Source of the DNA: Flavobacteriaceae bacterium
Lineage (GTDB): Bacteria; Bacteroidota; Bacteroidia; Flavobacteriales; Flavobacteriaceae
Length of the DNA: 64,000 nucleotides
Assembly (NCBI GenBank): GCA_002746415.1
Contig: NVXD01000016.1
Coordinates: 266,015-330,014, forward strand
Direction: 5' to 3'
Both the position numbers and the translations under genes were made by a program. The notes beneath the pieces are model-generated. The model saw nothing but the letters and a program-made list of their open reading frames with translations. It was not told the origin of the DNA and ran no database searches. Each line of letters begins with the position of its first letter. Position 1 is the stretch's first letter. Shown here piece after piece: positions 33,419-43,049 of this stretch.

Positions 33419-35956
33419 ATGCGTAAAATAACGGTATTCATAATAGGAATACTTTTTGGAACTTCTTTTGCATTTTCACAAGCTCCCCAGAAACTTTCAA
33501 CATCAGAAATTCATCAATCCATTCAAAAATTAAACTTTCTAGGGACAGCCTTGTACATTGCTGCACATCCAGATGATGAAAACACGAGGCTCATCTCCTA
33601 CCTTTCTAACCATGTAAATGCGAGAACAGCCTATCTTGCCCTGACAAGAGGTGATGGTGGTCAAAACCTTATTGGACCAGAACTAAGAGAACTACTTGGG
33701 GTATTACGGACCCAAGAATTATTGGGTGCAAGGAGCGTAGATGGTGGAGAACAGTATTTTAGTAGAGCCAATGATTTTGGATATTCTAAACACCCTGACG
33801 AAACCTTAAAAATTTGGAATAAAAAAGAAGTTTTAGGAGATGTTGTTTGGGCCATTAGAAACCTAAGACCAGATGTCATTATCAACCGTTTTGACCACAG
33901 AACCCCTGGTTCCACTCATGGTCACCACACCTCATCGGCTGTGCTAAGTGTAGAAGCCTTTGATTTGGCGAACAACCCACATGCGTATCCTGATCAATTA
34001 AAATCCACTACTACATGGCAACCAAAACGTGCCTTCTTTAACACCTCTTGGTGGTTTTATGGAAGCCAGGAGAATTTTGAAAAAGCGGATAAGTCAAAAA
34101 TGGTTAATATGGATATAGGAGTATATTACCCCTCCAGAGGATTATCCAATAACGAAATTGCCTCCATGGCCAGTAACAATCATTTATGCCAAGGTTTTGG
34201 TAGACCAACTACTAGAGGTAGTCAAGATGAGTATATTGAGTTGATTAAAGGAGATATGCCAAATGACCCGTCCAATGTATTTGATGGTATAAATACAACA
34301 TGGTCTAGAGTTGAAGGCGGAAAAGTGGTAGGTGCTATTTTATATGACATTGAAGAAAATTATGACTTTATTAATCCTGCTAAACATTTACCTCAGCTTA
34401 TTGAAGCCTATAAATTAATACAACGTATTCCTGATGCACATTGGAAAAATAGAAAGTCGGAGGAAATCAAGAATATTATTCTTGCTGTATCTGGGTTATA
34501 CTTAGAAGCTTCTGCACAAGAGTCCTATACCAATCCTGGAGAAACCATTAAAGTAACTATTGAAGCACTCAATAGAAGCAGTGCCAATATTATGTTATCG
34601 TCCGTTTCCTTTTCTCCGGAAATGACGAACAATAACAAAACTGCATTAGACGAAAACAAAAAAATAATACTTGAATTGGAACTTAATATTCCCAAAAACG
34701 CATCCTACTCCAGCCCGTATTGGTTAAATGAAGAAGGAAGTCTTGGAATGTATGCTGTACCCAACAAATCTTTAATTGGAAAACCAGAAACTCCTAGACA
34801 GTTTAATGCCTATTTCAATCTAGATTTTGATGGTTACCCCATTACTTTTGTAAAACCAGTAGTATACCGCTATTCAAAACCAGACAAAGGGGAATTGTAT
34901 CAACCTTTTGAAATTTTACCTCAAGTAACCGCAAGCATCAATGAGGATGTTATCATTTTTGCTGATGCCAAAGACCAAGAAATAGCCGTTAATATTAAGG
35001 CTGGGAATGATAGCCTAATCGGACAAATAAAATTACAAATCCCTACTGGTTGGATGGTATCTCCAGATATGATTAATTTTGAAATTCATCAAAAAGGAGA
35101 TGAAAAAACAGTAAGTTTTAAGATTACACCTCCTTCTCAGGAAAGCGAAGGCTTTATAAATCCAATCATTACTATTGGCAATAAAACCTACACCAAAAAG
35201 CTTATAGAAATTGCCTATGATCATATTCCAACACAGTCTGTGTTGCAGCCCTCTAAAGCAAAAGTGGTACGACTTAATATTAAAAAAATAGGAGAAAACA
35301 TTGGTTATATTGTGGGTGCAGGAGATAAGGTTCCAGAAAGTCTAGAACAGATTGGATATAAGGTTCATATTATAGACCCAACAAGCATACAGGAAGGCAC
35401 CCTTGCTAAATACGATGGTATAGTAGTAGGTATAAGAGCATATAATGTAGTTAAAGAGCTAAAGTTTAAGCAAAGATTTCTATTGGACTATGTGGAGAAT
35501 GGAGGCAATCTAATCATACAGTACAACACTCTTGGAAGAGGAAGAAATGGGTTAGGCATAGACAATTTATCCCCGTATAAATTAGAGCTTTCCCGAGATA
35601 GGGTGACAGATGAAAATTCCGCTGTAAATATCTTAGCAAAAAAACATTCCTTGGTTAATTTTCCAAATCCTATAACTCAAAATGACTTTAAAGGTTGGGT
35701 ACAGGAACGTGGATTATATTTCCCAAATGAATGGGGAGAAGAGTTTACTCCAATACTCTCTATGTCTGATGAAGGAGAATCCATAAAACAAGGGGCTCTA
35801 TTAGTAGCGCCATATGGTAAAGGAAACTATATCTATACAGGTCTTAGTTTTTTTAGGGAGTTACCTGCCGGAGTTTCTGGAGCTTATAAAATATTTGCTA
35901 ACATGTTGTCTTTGGGAAAGGGTGAATTAGAAAAAGACAGTAATATTAAAGGATAG
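33419..35956 (+). CDS. Exported PIG-L/LmbE-fold deacetylase, large
   Basis: An 845-residue protein: signal peptide ending SFAFSQA, PIG-L deacetylase domain (about 40-260) with AAHPDDENTRLISYL (zinc AHPDD), TRGDGGQNLIG, RFDHRTPGSTHGHHTSS and long beta-rich C-terminal regions. The last 200 residues (YIVGAGDKVPESLEQIGY, YDGIVVGIRAYN, YVENGGNLIIQYNT) look like a glutamine-amidotransferase-like flavodoxin fold without its cysteine. It probably acts on N-acetylated sugars outside the cytoplasm. I start at the ATG at 33419. It is followed by a 33-residue membrane peptide and a Na+/solute symporter, so uptake of the product is likely. Confidence 0.87.
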   Translation: MRKITVFIIGILFGTSFAFSQAPQKLSTSEIHQSIQKLNFLGTALYIAAHPDDENTRLISYLSNHVNARTAYLALTRGDGGQNLIGPELRELLGVLRTQELLGARSVDGGEQYFSRANDFGYSKHPDETLKIWNKKEVLGDVVWAIRNLRPDVIINRFDHRTPGSTHGHHTSSAVLSVEAFDLANNPHAYPDQLKSTTTWQPKRAFFNTSWWFYGSQENFEKADKSKMVNMDIGVYYPSRGLSNNEIASMASNNHLCQGFGRPTTRGSQDEYIELIKGDMPNDPSNVFDGINTTWSRVEGGKVVGAILYDIEENYDFINPAKHLPQLIEAYKLIQRIPDAHWKNRKSEEIKNIILAVSGLYLEASAQESYTNPGETIKVTIEALNRSSANIMLSSVSFSPEMTNNNKTALDENKKIILELELNIPKNASYSSPYWLNEEGSLGMYAVPNKSLIGKPETPRQFNAYFNLDFDGYPITFVKPVVYRYSKPDKGELYQPFEILPQVTASINEDVIIFADAKDQEIAVNIKAGNDSLIGQIKLQIPTGWMVSPDMINFEIHQKGDEKTVSFKITPPSQESEGFINPIITIGNKTYTKKLIEIAYDHIPTQSVLQPSKAKVVRLNIKKIGENIGYIVGAGDKVPESLEQIGYKVHIIDPTSIQEGTLAKYDGIVVGIRAYNVVKELKFKQRFLLDYVENGGNLIIQYNTLGRGRNGLGIDNLSPYKLELSRDRVTDENSAVNILAKKHSLVNFPNPITQNDFKGWVQERGLYFPNEWGEEFTPILSMSDEGESIKQGALLVAPYGKGNYIYTGLSFFRELPAGVSGAYKIFANMLSLGKGELEKDSNIKG

Positions 35957-35958
35957 CC

Positions 35959-36060
35959 ATGGAAAATAAATTTATTTGGAAAAAAGAATACACTTTAGTT
36001 CTTGCATTGAACATATTATATGTAGTTGTTTTTTATATTTTGATGATAGCAAATAATTAA
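35959..36060 (+). CDS. 33-residue single-pass membrane peptide
   Basis: A tiny frame that starts 2 bases after the deacetylase stop and ends 1 base before the symporter ATG. It encodes an N-terminal MENKFIWKKEYT and one hydrophobic helix (LVLALNILYVVVFYILMIA). Perfect packing between two operon genes, basic-in topology and a Trp/Lys amphipathic head argue for a real small membrane protein, perhaps an accessory subunit of the symporter. Confidence 0.7.
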   Translation: MENKFIWKKEYTLVLALNILYVVVFYILMIANN

Positions 36061-36061
36061 T

Positions 36062-37768
36062 ATGGCAGCAATAGATTGGATTATACTTGCCGTAACATTA
36101 CTTTTTATAGTTGGGTATGGGGTATGGAAAACAAGAGGTCAAAAAAATGTAACGGATTATGTTCTTGGAGGTAAAGAAGCCAAATGGGGGACCATAGGGC
36201 TATCTGTTATGGCCACACAGGCAAGTGCCATTACTTTTTTATCCACACCAGGGCAAGCTTTCCATGATGGTATGGGATTTGTTCAATTTTATTTTGGATT
36301 GCCCTTAGCCATGATCATTATTTGCATGGTATTTATTCCAATATACCACAAGCTAAAAGTATTTACGGCTTACGAATTTTTAGAAACGCGTTTCGATTTA
36401 AAAACAAGAACACTTGCTGCCATTCTGTTTCTAATTCAACGTGGTTTGGCTGCCGGGATTACCATTTTTGCTCCGTCTATTATTCTGTCTGCTGTTTTAG
36501 GTTGGGATCTACGCTTATTGAACATTATTATTGGCATATTGGTCATCATTTATACAGTTACTGGTGGCACCAAGGCTGTTAGCGTTACCCAAAAACAACA
36601 AATGTTTATCATCATGGCGGGTATGTTTATCGCTTTTTTCTTCATTCTAGGCTATCTACCAGCGGACATTACACTAACAAAAGCACTAAAAATAGCTGGC
36701 GCTAGTGATAAGTTGAATATTCTTGATTTCTCTTTTGGCACAGAAAACAGATATACTTTTTGGAGTGGTATTACAGGTGGAATGTTTCTAGCTTTGGCAT
36801 ATTTTGGCACTGACCAAAGTCAGGTACAACGTTACCTATCGGGAAAATCTATTAGAGAAAGTCAGTTAGGACTTATTTTCAACGGCATTTTAAAAATCCC
36901 CATGCAATTCTTTATTCTGTTGGTGGGTGTGATGGTCTTTGTCTTTTTTCAATACAATGATTCTCCTTTAAATTTTAACCCTGCAGCGACAAAGGCAGTT
37001 ATGGAGTCTCCATATGCCGAAGATTATAAAGCGTTGCAAAAAGGGCATAAAGAGTTGTCCTTAGAGAAAAAAATGGCTCAAAATCAATTTTCCGCTGCTC
37101 TGGACCTTAAAGAGTATGATGCCATCATGGAGGCCAAACAGCATATGATTGCTATAAATGCTAAAGACAAAACCAATAGAGAAACTGCAAAGGCAATCAT
37201 AAAGAAGGCTAGCAGCAGTGCGGAAACCAATGATAAAGATTATGTGTTTATCCATTTTATTCTAAACTATTTACCTAGAGGATTGATTGGGTTACTATTG
37301 GCGGTCATTTTATCTGCCGCAATGTCTTCTACAGCCTCAGAACTAAACGCTCTGGGTACTATTACAGCATTGGATCTTTACAAACGCAATAAAGTAGGTA
37401 AGCAAACGGAAGAGCATTATGTGAATGCGTCCAAAATATTTACTTTGATATGGGGAATAATTGCCATTGCCATTGCATGTGTTGCTAATTTATTTGATAA
37501 TTTAATACAATTGGTCAACATTATAGGTTCTATTTTCTACGGGAATGTGTTGGGCATATTCTTATTAGCATTCTTCATTAAGTTTGTGAAGGGAAATGCC
37601 GTATTCGTTGCGGCCCTAATTACTCAAGTCATTGTAATTCTTGGATGGTATTTTGATTGGATGTCCTACTTATGGTTAAATGCTTTCGGCTGTATATTAG
37701 TCATTTCAATAGCCGTGCTGCTTGAAGGGTTTGACAAACTTTTAAAAAATCCTCCAATTGAGACATAA
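36062..37768 (+). CDS. Sodium:solute symporter (SSS family)
   Basis: A 568-residue transporter of about 13-14 helices. Family signatures include VTDYVLGGKEAKWGTIGLSVMATQASAITFLSTPGQAF near the N-terminus (quoted segments GLSVMATQASAITFL), GGTKAVSVTQKQQ, LAYFGTDQSQVQRYLSG and ILSAAMSSTASELNALGT. A charged cytoplasmic insert (about 318-385) separates helices. Substrate unknown; the operon with the exported deacetylase suggests a sugar derivative or amino sugar. Terminated by a strong bidirectional hairpin. Confidence 0.9.
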   Translation: MAAIDWIILAVTLLFIVGYGVWKTRGQKNVTDYVLGGKEAKWGTIGLSVMATQASAITFLSTPGQAFHDGMGFVQFYFGLPLAMIIICMVFIPIYHKLKVFTAYEFLETRFDLKTRTLAAILFLIQRGLAAGITIFAPSIILSAVLGWDLRLLNIIIGILVIIYTVTGGTKAVSVTQKQQMFIIMAGMFIAFFFILGYLPADITLTKALKIAGASDKLNILDFSFGTENRYTFWSGITGGMFLALAYFGTDQSQVQRYLSGKSIRESQLGLIFNGILKIPMQFFILLVGVMVFVFFQYNDSPLNFNPAATKAVMESPYAEDYKALQKGHKELSLEKKMAQNQFSAALDLKEYDAIMEAKQHMIAINAKDKTNRETAKAIIKKASSSAETNDKDYVFIHFILNYLPRGLIGLLLAVILSAAMSSTASELNALGTITALDLYKRNKVGKQTEEHYVNASKIFTLIWGIIAIAIACVANLFDNLIQLVNIIGSIFYGNVLGIFLLAFFIKFVKGNAVFVAALITQVIVILGWYFDWMSYLWLNAFGCILVISIAVLLEGFDKLLKNPPIET

Positions 37769-37770
37769 AA

Positions 37771-37804
37771 AAAAAGCTCACATGAAACATGTGAGCTTTT
37801 TTTT
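37771..37804. terminator. Bidirectional terminator between convergent genes
   Basis: AAAAAGCTCACATG pairs with CATGTGAGCTTTTT around AAA, with A and T runs on both sides. It serves the symporter operon and the DUF2911 gene. Confidence 0.93.
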
Positions 37805-37821
37805 ATCATGATAAGGAATTA

Positions 37822-38667
37822 TTATTTAGCTCCCCACTCTTTTAAAGAGTCTTTGTTCATTTTTACATAGTCAGCATTATTCGCTGCTTCTGAAGCTGTT
37901 AAAGATTGTTTAGCAATCTTTATAGCTCCTTTTTTATCCCCTGCTTTGGCATAAATAAGAGATTGTTGTCTCAACATCCAAAATGGCGCAGGATCATTCA
38001 TTGAAATTGCTTTGTTTATCCATTCTTGAGCTTTGTTGATGTCTTTATCTTCACCTAAATAGTATACAGCAGCTGCATAGTAATCAAAAGCTCCCGGACC
38101 ATTCATAGTGCTTTCAATAGAACTCATAACAGCAGCATCCGTAGGAACTTCAAATTGAACTCCCACATATACTTTTTCCCACATTAATCCCAAAACCGCA
38201 GAAGTATTAGTAATATCATCAATACTTATGGTAAAAGACTGGATGTCCATTGGTAAATCATACACCTGTGCAGTAGTCTTTGCAGCTACTTTGCTTTCAT
38301 CCCACTCTTGAGGAGCTCCCCCACCGTCATATTCAGTATAGAAATATACTTCCCATGAAGTAGCACTGGGTTTTGTGAAAATTGCATAAGTCCCAGCTTT
38401 TAAAGTCTGCCCGTCAACGACAACATCATCGCTAAAAGAAACTTTGGTTCTTGCGTTGGCTCCTGTACGCCATACTGCATCATAAGGTACTAAATCACCA
38501 AAAATAGCTCTACCTCTCATGGCAGGTCTAGAATAGTCTACAGTGACATCAGTTAAACCAACTGCTTGCTCAATCTTTTGAGATGGACTTGGCGCTGGTG
38601 TTGTAATTTGTGCCTCCATTGATAATGAAAGAAGTGCTACAAACGTAAAAAGAATTAAATTTTTCAT
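37822..38667 (-). CDS. DUF2911-domain exported protein with TPR-like C-terminus
   Basis: A 281-residue secreted protein: signal LILFTFVALLSLSMEAQ, then the DUF2911 beta domain (about 25-170; SQKIEQAVGLTDVTVDYSRP, GRAIFGDLVPYDAVWRTGANA, LKAGTYAIFTKP). A helical tail (DINKAQEWINKAISM, KGAIKIAKQSLTAS) resembles tetratricopeptide repeats. The family is common and uncharacterised in Bacteroidota. Single-gene unit. Confidence 0.88.
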   Translation of the reverse strand: MKNLILFTFVALLSLSMEAQITTPAPSPSQKIEQAVGLTDVTVDYSRPAMRGRAIFGDLVPYDAVWRTGANARTKVSFSDDVVVDGQTLKAGTYAIFTKPSATSWEVYFYTEYDGGGAPQEWDESKVAAKTTAQVYDLPMDIQSFTISIDDITNTSAVLGLMWEKVYVGVQFEVPTDAAVMSSIESTMNGPGAFDYYAAAVYYLGEDKDINKAQEWINKAISMNDPAPFWMLRQQSLIYAKAGDKKGAIKIAKQSLTASEAANNADYVKMNKDSLKEWGAK

Positions 38668-38748
38668 ATTAAACTATAGTTTAGAGTTTCCACAAAATTA
38701 AAGATAAAGAAGGGGGATGATTGTTAATAATTCCATAAAAACCAGTAC

Positions 38749-39870
38749 TCAATTCTTAATAAATGGTTTTGAAACCACACCACTGTTTAAATAAAAAACA
38801 AGATAATAAGTCGCCGTTTCAAAGGATGAAATATCAAGTATTCCTTCTTTGGGTACAATTCCAGGAGCATTATATAATTTCTGGCCAGAAACACTAAAAA
38901 TGGAACTCCCAAAAACAGCTTCTCCAGTATTAAGTTGATACCCTAAAACATCCGAGTTATATGCTTTAAAAACCACCAAAGTTTCTTTTTCTTTATCTTT
39001 GACATCTATAATCTCTCTGTCTAGCTGAAAAGAAAACAATGCTGCTTCTAGTGTAAAGGCAGGGACATTATTTACAAACCCCTCTGATGAAACGTGAAAA
39101 GTATTTTCATTTATTTGAGTAATAGCTTCTACTTGTGCCAATCCTATATTTAATATTGTTTTATTAATGTCACCTCCAAAAATATTCTGAGGAGAATCAA
39201 AAGGTATTTCTAATAAAAATGGTGCTAATGTTTGGGAATATCCCACAACAAAGAGCTCATTAGACTGGACATTGATTGTTGCGCCAGTAACCAAACCCTG
39301 TACTGCATACTCCCCTATTCTACTAGCAATGTACACTCCCGGTTCTTTAGGAAAAGAGTAGGCGACTGTACCCATACTTTGCCATTGCTTGGTTAAAATT
39401 ACCAAATTATCATTAAGGACAAACAAAGCTTCTGCGTCCCAATCGCTATTTGCATTGGTAGAAAAATCCAATTGGTCTTCATAGGCAATGTCAATTATAT
39501 CTGCGCTAATAGTTGTATTAGAATCATAATCAATTTTAGAGATTCTATAAACCCTTAAATTCTGCCTATCCCCATTGTTATTGCCAAAATCTCCAATGTA
39601 GATATAATCATCATCTTGCGCCAAGTCTTCCCAATCAATGTTTTCGGCATTTTCTATAGTAATAACCCTAGTAACCGCTAAAGAAAGGGTATCAATTTCA
39701 AATAATTGAGGAGTATTTCCAGAGTCATTATGCGTAATGAGCTTTCCATTGTAGAATAGTAGTCCAGAATTTTCCTTTACTTCATCAGGCATATTTCCAA
39801 TTTTAGCCACATTTTCCTGAGAAAACGCACCTAAAGAAACCATCAATAATAATATGTATATCAATTTCAT
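38749..39870 (-). CDS. Secreted beta-propeller-like protein with type IX-like C-terminus
   Basis: A 373-residue protein with signal IYILLLMVSLGAFSQ. It has a propeller-like region (LITHNDSGNTPQLFEID, NIDWEDLAQDDDYIYIGDFGNN, SDWDAEALFVLNDNLVILTK) and a C-terminal 75-residue beta domain (VLGYQLNTGEAVFGSSIFSVSG ending YYLVFYLNSGVVSKPFIKN; short quotations only) that resembles type A sorting signals of the type IX secretion system. The start ATG at 39870 gives the signal peptide. Probably surface-exposed or secreted; enzymatic activity unknown. Confidence 0.72.
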   Translation of the reverse strand: MKLIYILLLMVSLGAFSQENVAKIGNMPDEVKENSGLLFYNGKLITHNDSGNTPQLFEIDTLSLAVTRVITIENAENIDWEDLAQDDDYIYIGDFGNNNGDRQNLRVYRISKIDYDSNTTISADIIDIAYEDQLDFSTNANSDWDAEALFVLNDNLVILTKQWQSMGTVAYSFPKEPGVYIASRIGEYAVQGLVTGATINVQSNELFVVGYSQTLAPFLLEIPFDSPQNIFGGDINKTILNIGLAQVEAITQINENTFHVSSEGFVNNVPAFTLEAALFSFQLDREIIDVKDKEKETLVVFKAYNSDVLGYQLNTGEAVFGSSIFSVSGQKLYNAPGIVPKEGILDISSFETATYYLVFYLNSGVVSKPFIKN

Positions 39871-40066
39871 CTGTACAGCATCCACTAACGCCATAAATTA
39901 CAAAATAGATTTTACACCCATTTAAATACTGGCTAAAAGAGCATATATTCACAGACCAACGGTAACTTTCAATGATAAAAATATTTATGCTCAATTTTTG
40001 GTACCTTTAGTCTTAGCTATTAATCTTAAAGTAATAATGCTTTTTATAAAAAAAAACCCAACCAAT

Positions 40067-41503
40067 ATGACATTAAAAAAAACACTCCCTTTAGGTATAC
40101 TACTCCTTTCTATAGGATTATTATCTGGTCAAAAAATGAATTCCAATAAGAAAGCGGTAATTGCTGCTGTAGAAAACCATAAATCTGAATTAATCAAAAT
40201 AAGTGATTCCATATGGGCAATTGCAGAAACAGCATTTGAAGAGCACCAATCGTCAGAAATTTTGGCCAATTACGCAGAAAAAAATGGTTTCAACGTTGAA
40301 CGTGGTGTTGCAGAAATGCCCACGGCCTTTGTAGCAACATACGGTTCTGGAAAACCGGTTATTAGCGTGTTGGGAGAATTTGATGCGTTACCTGGAATTT
40401 CGCAAAAAGCCTTGCCAACAAAAAACCCTCTTAATGAAGGAGCAGCTGGTCATGGTTGTGGTCATAATTTGTTTGGTGCTGGAAGTTTAGGTGCAGCCAT
40501 CGCAATAAAAGAATTAATAGAACAAGGTAAAATTAAAGGAACAGTAAAGTTTTTTGGCACACCGTCTGAGGAAAAATTCTTTGGAAAAATTTGGATGGTA
40601 AAAGCTGGTCTTTGGGACGATGTAGATGTAAATCTAAGTTGGCACCCAAGTGCCAATACAGAAGCCAGTGTTCAAAGCTCCTTGGCTTTGGTTGATTTTA
40701 AGGTGGAGTTCTATGGGCAAGCTGCACATGCCTCGGCCGACCCTTGGAATGGCCGTAGCGCATCTGACGCATTGGAACTTTATACTACTGGCATAAATTA
40801 CTATAGAGAACACATAAAGCCAACTGTACGTATACATTATCACATACAAGATGGTGGGCAAGTTGTAAATGTAGTTCCAGATTATTCAAAATTGTGGGTA
40901 AGGGTTCGGGATACCAAAAGAAGTGGAATGATGCCTGTGTATGAACAAGTGCAGAAAATGGCAGAAGGAGCTGCAATCATGGCTAATGTGGATTACAAAA
41001 TTTCTTTGATTTCAGGCATTTATGAAGTACTTGTTAATCGCGCTGGTGGAGCAATCATGCAAAACAATCTAGAACTTCTTGGTGACATATCGTATACCGA
41101 TGAAGAAATTGCTTTTGGCAAAAAAATACAGGAAGTAACCGGTAAGCCACAAGTAGGTATGGACAGTAAAATTTCTCCCCTTATAGCAACTAGAGAACAT
41201 CCAGGTGGGGGTTCTACTGATGTTGGGGATGTAAGTTGGAACGTTGCCAATATTAACCTTGGGGTAACCACTGCTCCAAAAGACACCCCATGGCATTCAT
41301 GGGCCGTTGTAGCTTGCGGAGGAATGAGTATTGGCCACAAGGGAATGCTTTATTCTGCAAAAGCTATGAGCATGACCATGTTAGATTTGTTCGAAAATTC
41401 AAAATTGGTGAAAAAAGTAAAAGATGAATACCTAGAAAGAAAAGGAGATGAAGTTTATGAAGCAATAGTGCCAGATGGTCCGCCACCTTTAGAGGGGAAT
41501 TAA
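40067..41503 (+). CDS. M20-family amidohydrolase (AbgB-like), exported
   Basis: A 478-residue metal-dependent amidohydrolase with signal LPLGILLLSIGLLSGQ. M20D features are visible: VISVLGEFDALPG, GAAGHGCGHNLFG (metal His/Cys region), TPSEEKFFGKI, WHPSAN, QAAHASADPWNGRSASDAL and the C-terminal HEHPGGGSTDVGDVSW-like segment (REHPGGGSTDVGDVSW). It is similar to p-aminobenzoyl-glutamate hydrolase subunit B. The ATG at 40067 is chosen for the signal peptide; an upstream extension is AT-rich and unlikely. Confidence 0.88.
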   Translation: MTLKKTLPLGILLLSIGLLSGQKMNSNKKAVIAAVENHKSELIKISDSIWAIAETAFEEHQSSEILANYAEKNGFNVERGVAEMPTAFVATYGSGKPVISVLGEFDALPGISQKALPTKNPLNEGAAGHGCGHNLFGAGSLGAAIAIKELIEQGKIKGTVKFFGTPSEEKFFGKIWMVKAGLWDDVDVNLSWHPSANTEASVQSSLALVDFKVEFYGQAAHASADPWNGRSASDALELYTTGINYYREHIKPTVRIHYHIQDGGQVVNVVPDYSKLWVRVRDTKRSGMMPVYEQVQKMAEGAAIMANVDYKISLISGIYEVLVNRAGGAIMQNNLELLGDISYTDEEIAFGKKIQEVTGKPQVGMDSKISPLIATREHPGGGSTDVGDVSWNVANINLGVTTAPKDTPWHSWAVVACGGMSIGHKGMLYSAKAMSMTMLDLFENSKLVKKVKDEYLERKGDEVYEAIVPDGPPPLEGN

Positions 41504-41577
41504 TCCCTAAACATGTACAAACCATAATTAAATTTTACTTTTTTTTGTTTGCTTTTTTTAGCATATGTTGATGTAGG

Positions 41578-41991
41578 ATGAAAAATGAAATTAGACAAAT
41601 TACCTATACGGATACTTGGAATATAAGACACAGAGTCATGTGGCCCAACCAACCTTTTGATTACATAAAACTGCCAGAAGATGCAATTGGAAATCATTTT
41701 GGATTATTTAAAAATGAAAAAATTGTCGCCGTAGTTTCTTTGTTCATAAACGATGGTGAAGCTCAGTTTAGAAAGCTAGCCACAGAAATTCAGGAGCAAG
41801 GTCAGGGTTATGGCACCCTGCTCCTCTCCTATCTCATAGATTTCACTTCCAAACAAAAGGTGAAAAAAATCTGGTGCAATGCAAGAGCAGACAAAACTTC
41901 CTTTTACACCAAATTTGGAATGGTACCAACCAATAAAAAATATACAAAAGGTGGTATTGAATTTGTTGTGATGGAAAAAAAGATGACTTGA
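41578..41991 (+). CDS. GNAT-family N-acetyltransferase
   Basis: A 137-residue acetyltransferase. The acetyl-CoA pyrophosphate loop is QEQGQGYGTLLLSYL (about 75-89), preceded by IVAVVSLFINDGEAQFRKLA and followed by WCNARADKTSFYTKFGMVP. It is a stand-alone domain; the acceptor substrate is unknown. ATG at 41578, 75 bases after the amidohydrolase. Confidence 0.88.
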   Translation: MKNEIRQITYTDTWNIRHRVMWPNQPFDYIKLPEDAIGNHFGLFKNEKIVAVVSLFINDGEAQFRKLATEIQEQGQGYGTLLLSYLIDFTSKQKVKKIWCNARADKTSFYTKFGMVPTNKKYTKGGIEFVVMEKKMT

Positions 41992-42037
41992 TTTTTATTC
42001 AGAATACACCAATACCTTTATTTGAAATTTATAGTAT

Positions 42038-43036
42038 ATGAGTTCTCCAATAAAAAATATATTCCAACTTGGGTTTCCCTGGCAAACTGAAGACCCCTTT
42101 CTTTTTTGTGTTTATCATTTAGACCATTATCCTAAGGGCAATGCTCAAATGGAGCCAAGTGTTTCTTTGGAAGGGCGTTCATTGGGAAATGATTTTGTTG
42201 GAAAGGATGGTTGGCGAATGTATCATGGACAAACTATCCCTGGTTTTCCAGCGCATCCACACAGAGGTTTTGAAACCATAACTATTGTAAACAAAGGATT
42301 TTGTGACCATTCTGATTCTCTTGGTGCTGCTGGCAGGTTTGGAGAAGGAGATGTGCAATGGATGACTGCAGGTAGTGGAGTTCAACATTCAGAAATGTTC
42401 CCTTTACTTCATACAGACAAAGAAAATCCTTTAGAGCTTTTTCAAATCTGGTTAAACCTTCCTAAAGTCAATAAATTTGTAGCCCCACATTTTAAAATGC
42501 TTTGGCATGAAGACATTCCAGTAATACAAAATCAAGATTCAAGCATAAAAGTGATTGCTGGCAATTTTAATGAAATCAATGCATTAACTCCTGCACCCAA
42601 TTCATGGGCTTCAAATCAGGAAAATGAACTTGCTATATGGAATATTCATATGGAACCTCAAGCAGAATTGACCTTGCCAATCACTATAGGCAATGTACAT
42701 AGAACAATTTATTATTATGAAGGTGATGAAGTTTTTATTGGCGAAAAGGTTTTAGCTCCTAATCATGGTGCTACACTTAATTCCCAAAGCAAAACGACTT
42801 TGATAAATGGTGATAAAACCTCGCATTTTTTAATATTGCAAGGAAAGCCAATTAATGAACCTGTAGTAAAACACGGTCCCTTTGTTATGAATACTGATGC
42901 TGAAATTCAAAATGCCATGAATGAATACAGATTAACACAGTATGGCGGCTGGCCATGGCAACATTCAGATAATGTACACCCTAAGGAAAAAGGCCGTTTT
43001 GCCAAATATCCAGATGGAACTCTTGTTGAAAAATAA
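42038..43036 (+). CDS. Pirin-family protein
   Basis: A 332-residue bicupin. GFPAHPHRGFETITIV carries the metal-binding His pair, followed by HSDSLGAAGRFGEGDVQWMTAG and GVQHSEMFP. The C-terminal YYYEGDEVFIG and the tail GRFAKYPDGTLVEK are typical of the larger flavobacterial pirins. Some pirins are quercetinases or redox cofactors; the role here is unknown. Confidence 0.9.
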   Translation: MSSPIKNIFQLGFPWQTEDPFLFCVYHLDHYPKGNAQMEPSVSLEGRSLGNDFVGKDGWRMYHGQTIPGFPAHPHRGFETITIVNKGFCDHSDSLGAAGRFGEGDVQWMTAGSGVQHSEMFPLLHTDKENPLELFQIWLNLPKVNKFVAPHFKMLWHEDIPVIQNQDSSIKVIAGNFNEINALTPAPNSWASNQENELAIWNIHMEPQAELTLPITIGNVHRTIYYYEGDEVFIGEKVLAPNHGATLNSQSKTTLINGDKTSHFLILQGKPINEPVVKHGPFVMNTDAEIQNAMNEYRLTQYGGWPWQHSDNVHPKEKGRFAKYPDGTLVEK

Positions 43037-43049
43037 TTTGAAAATTTAA

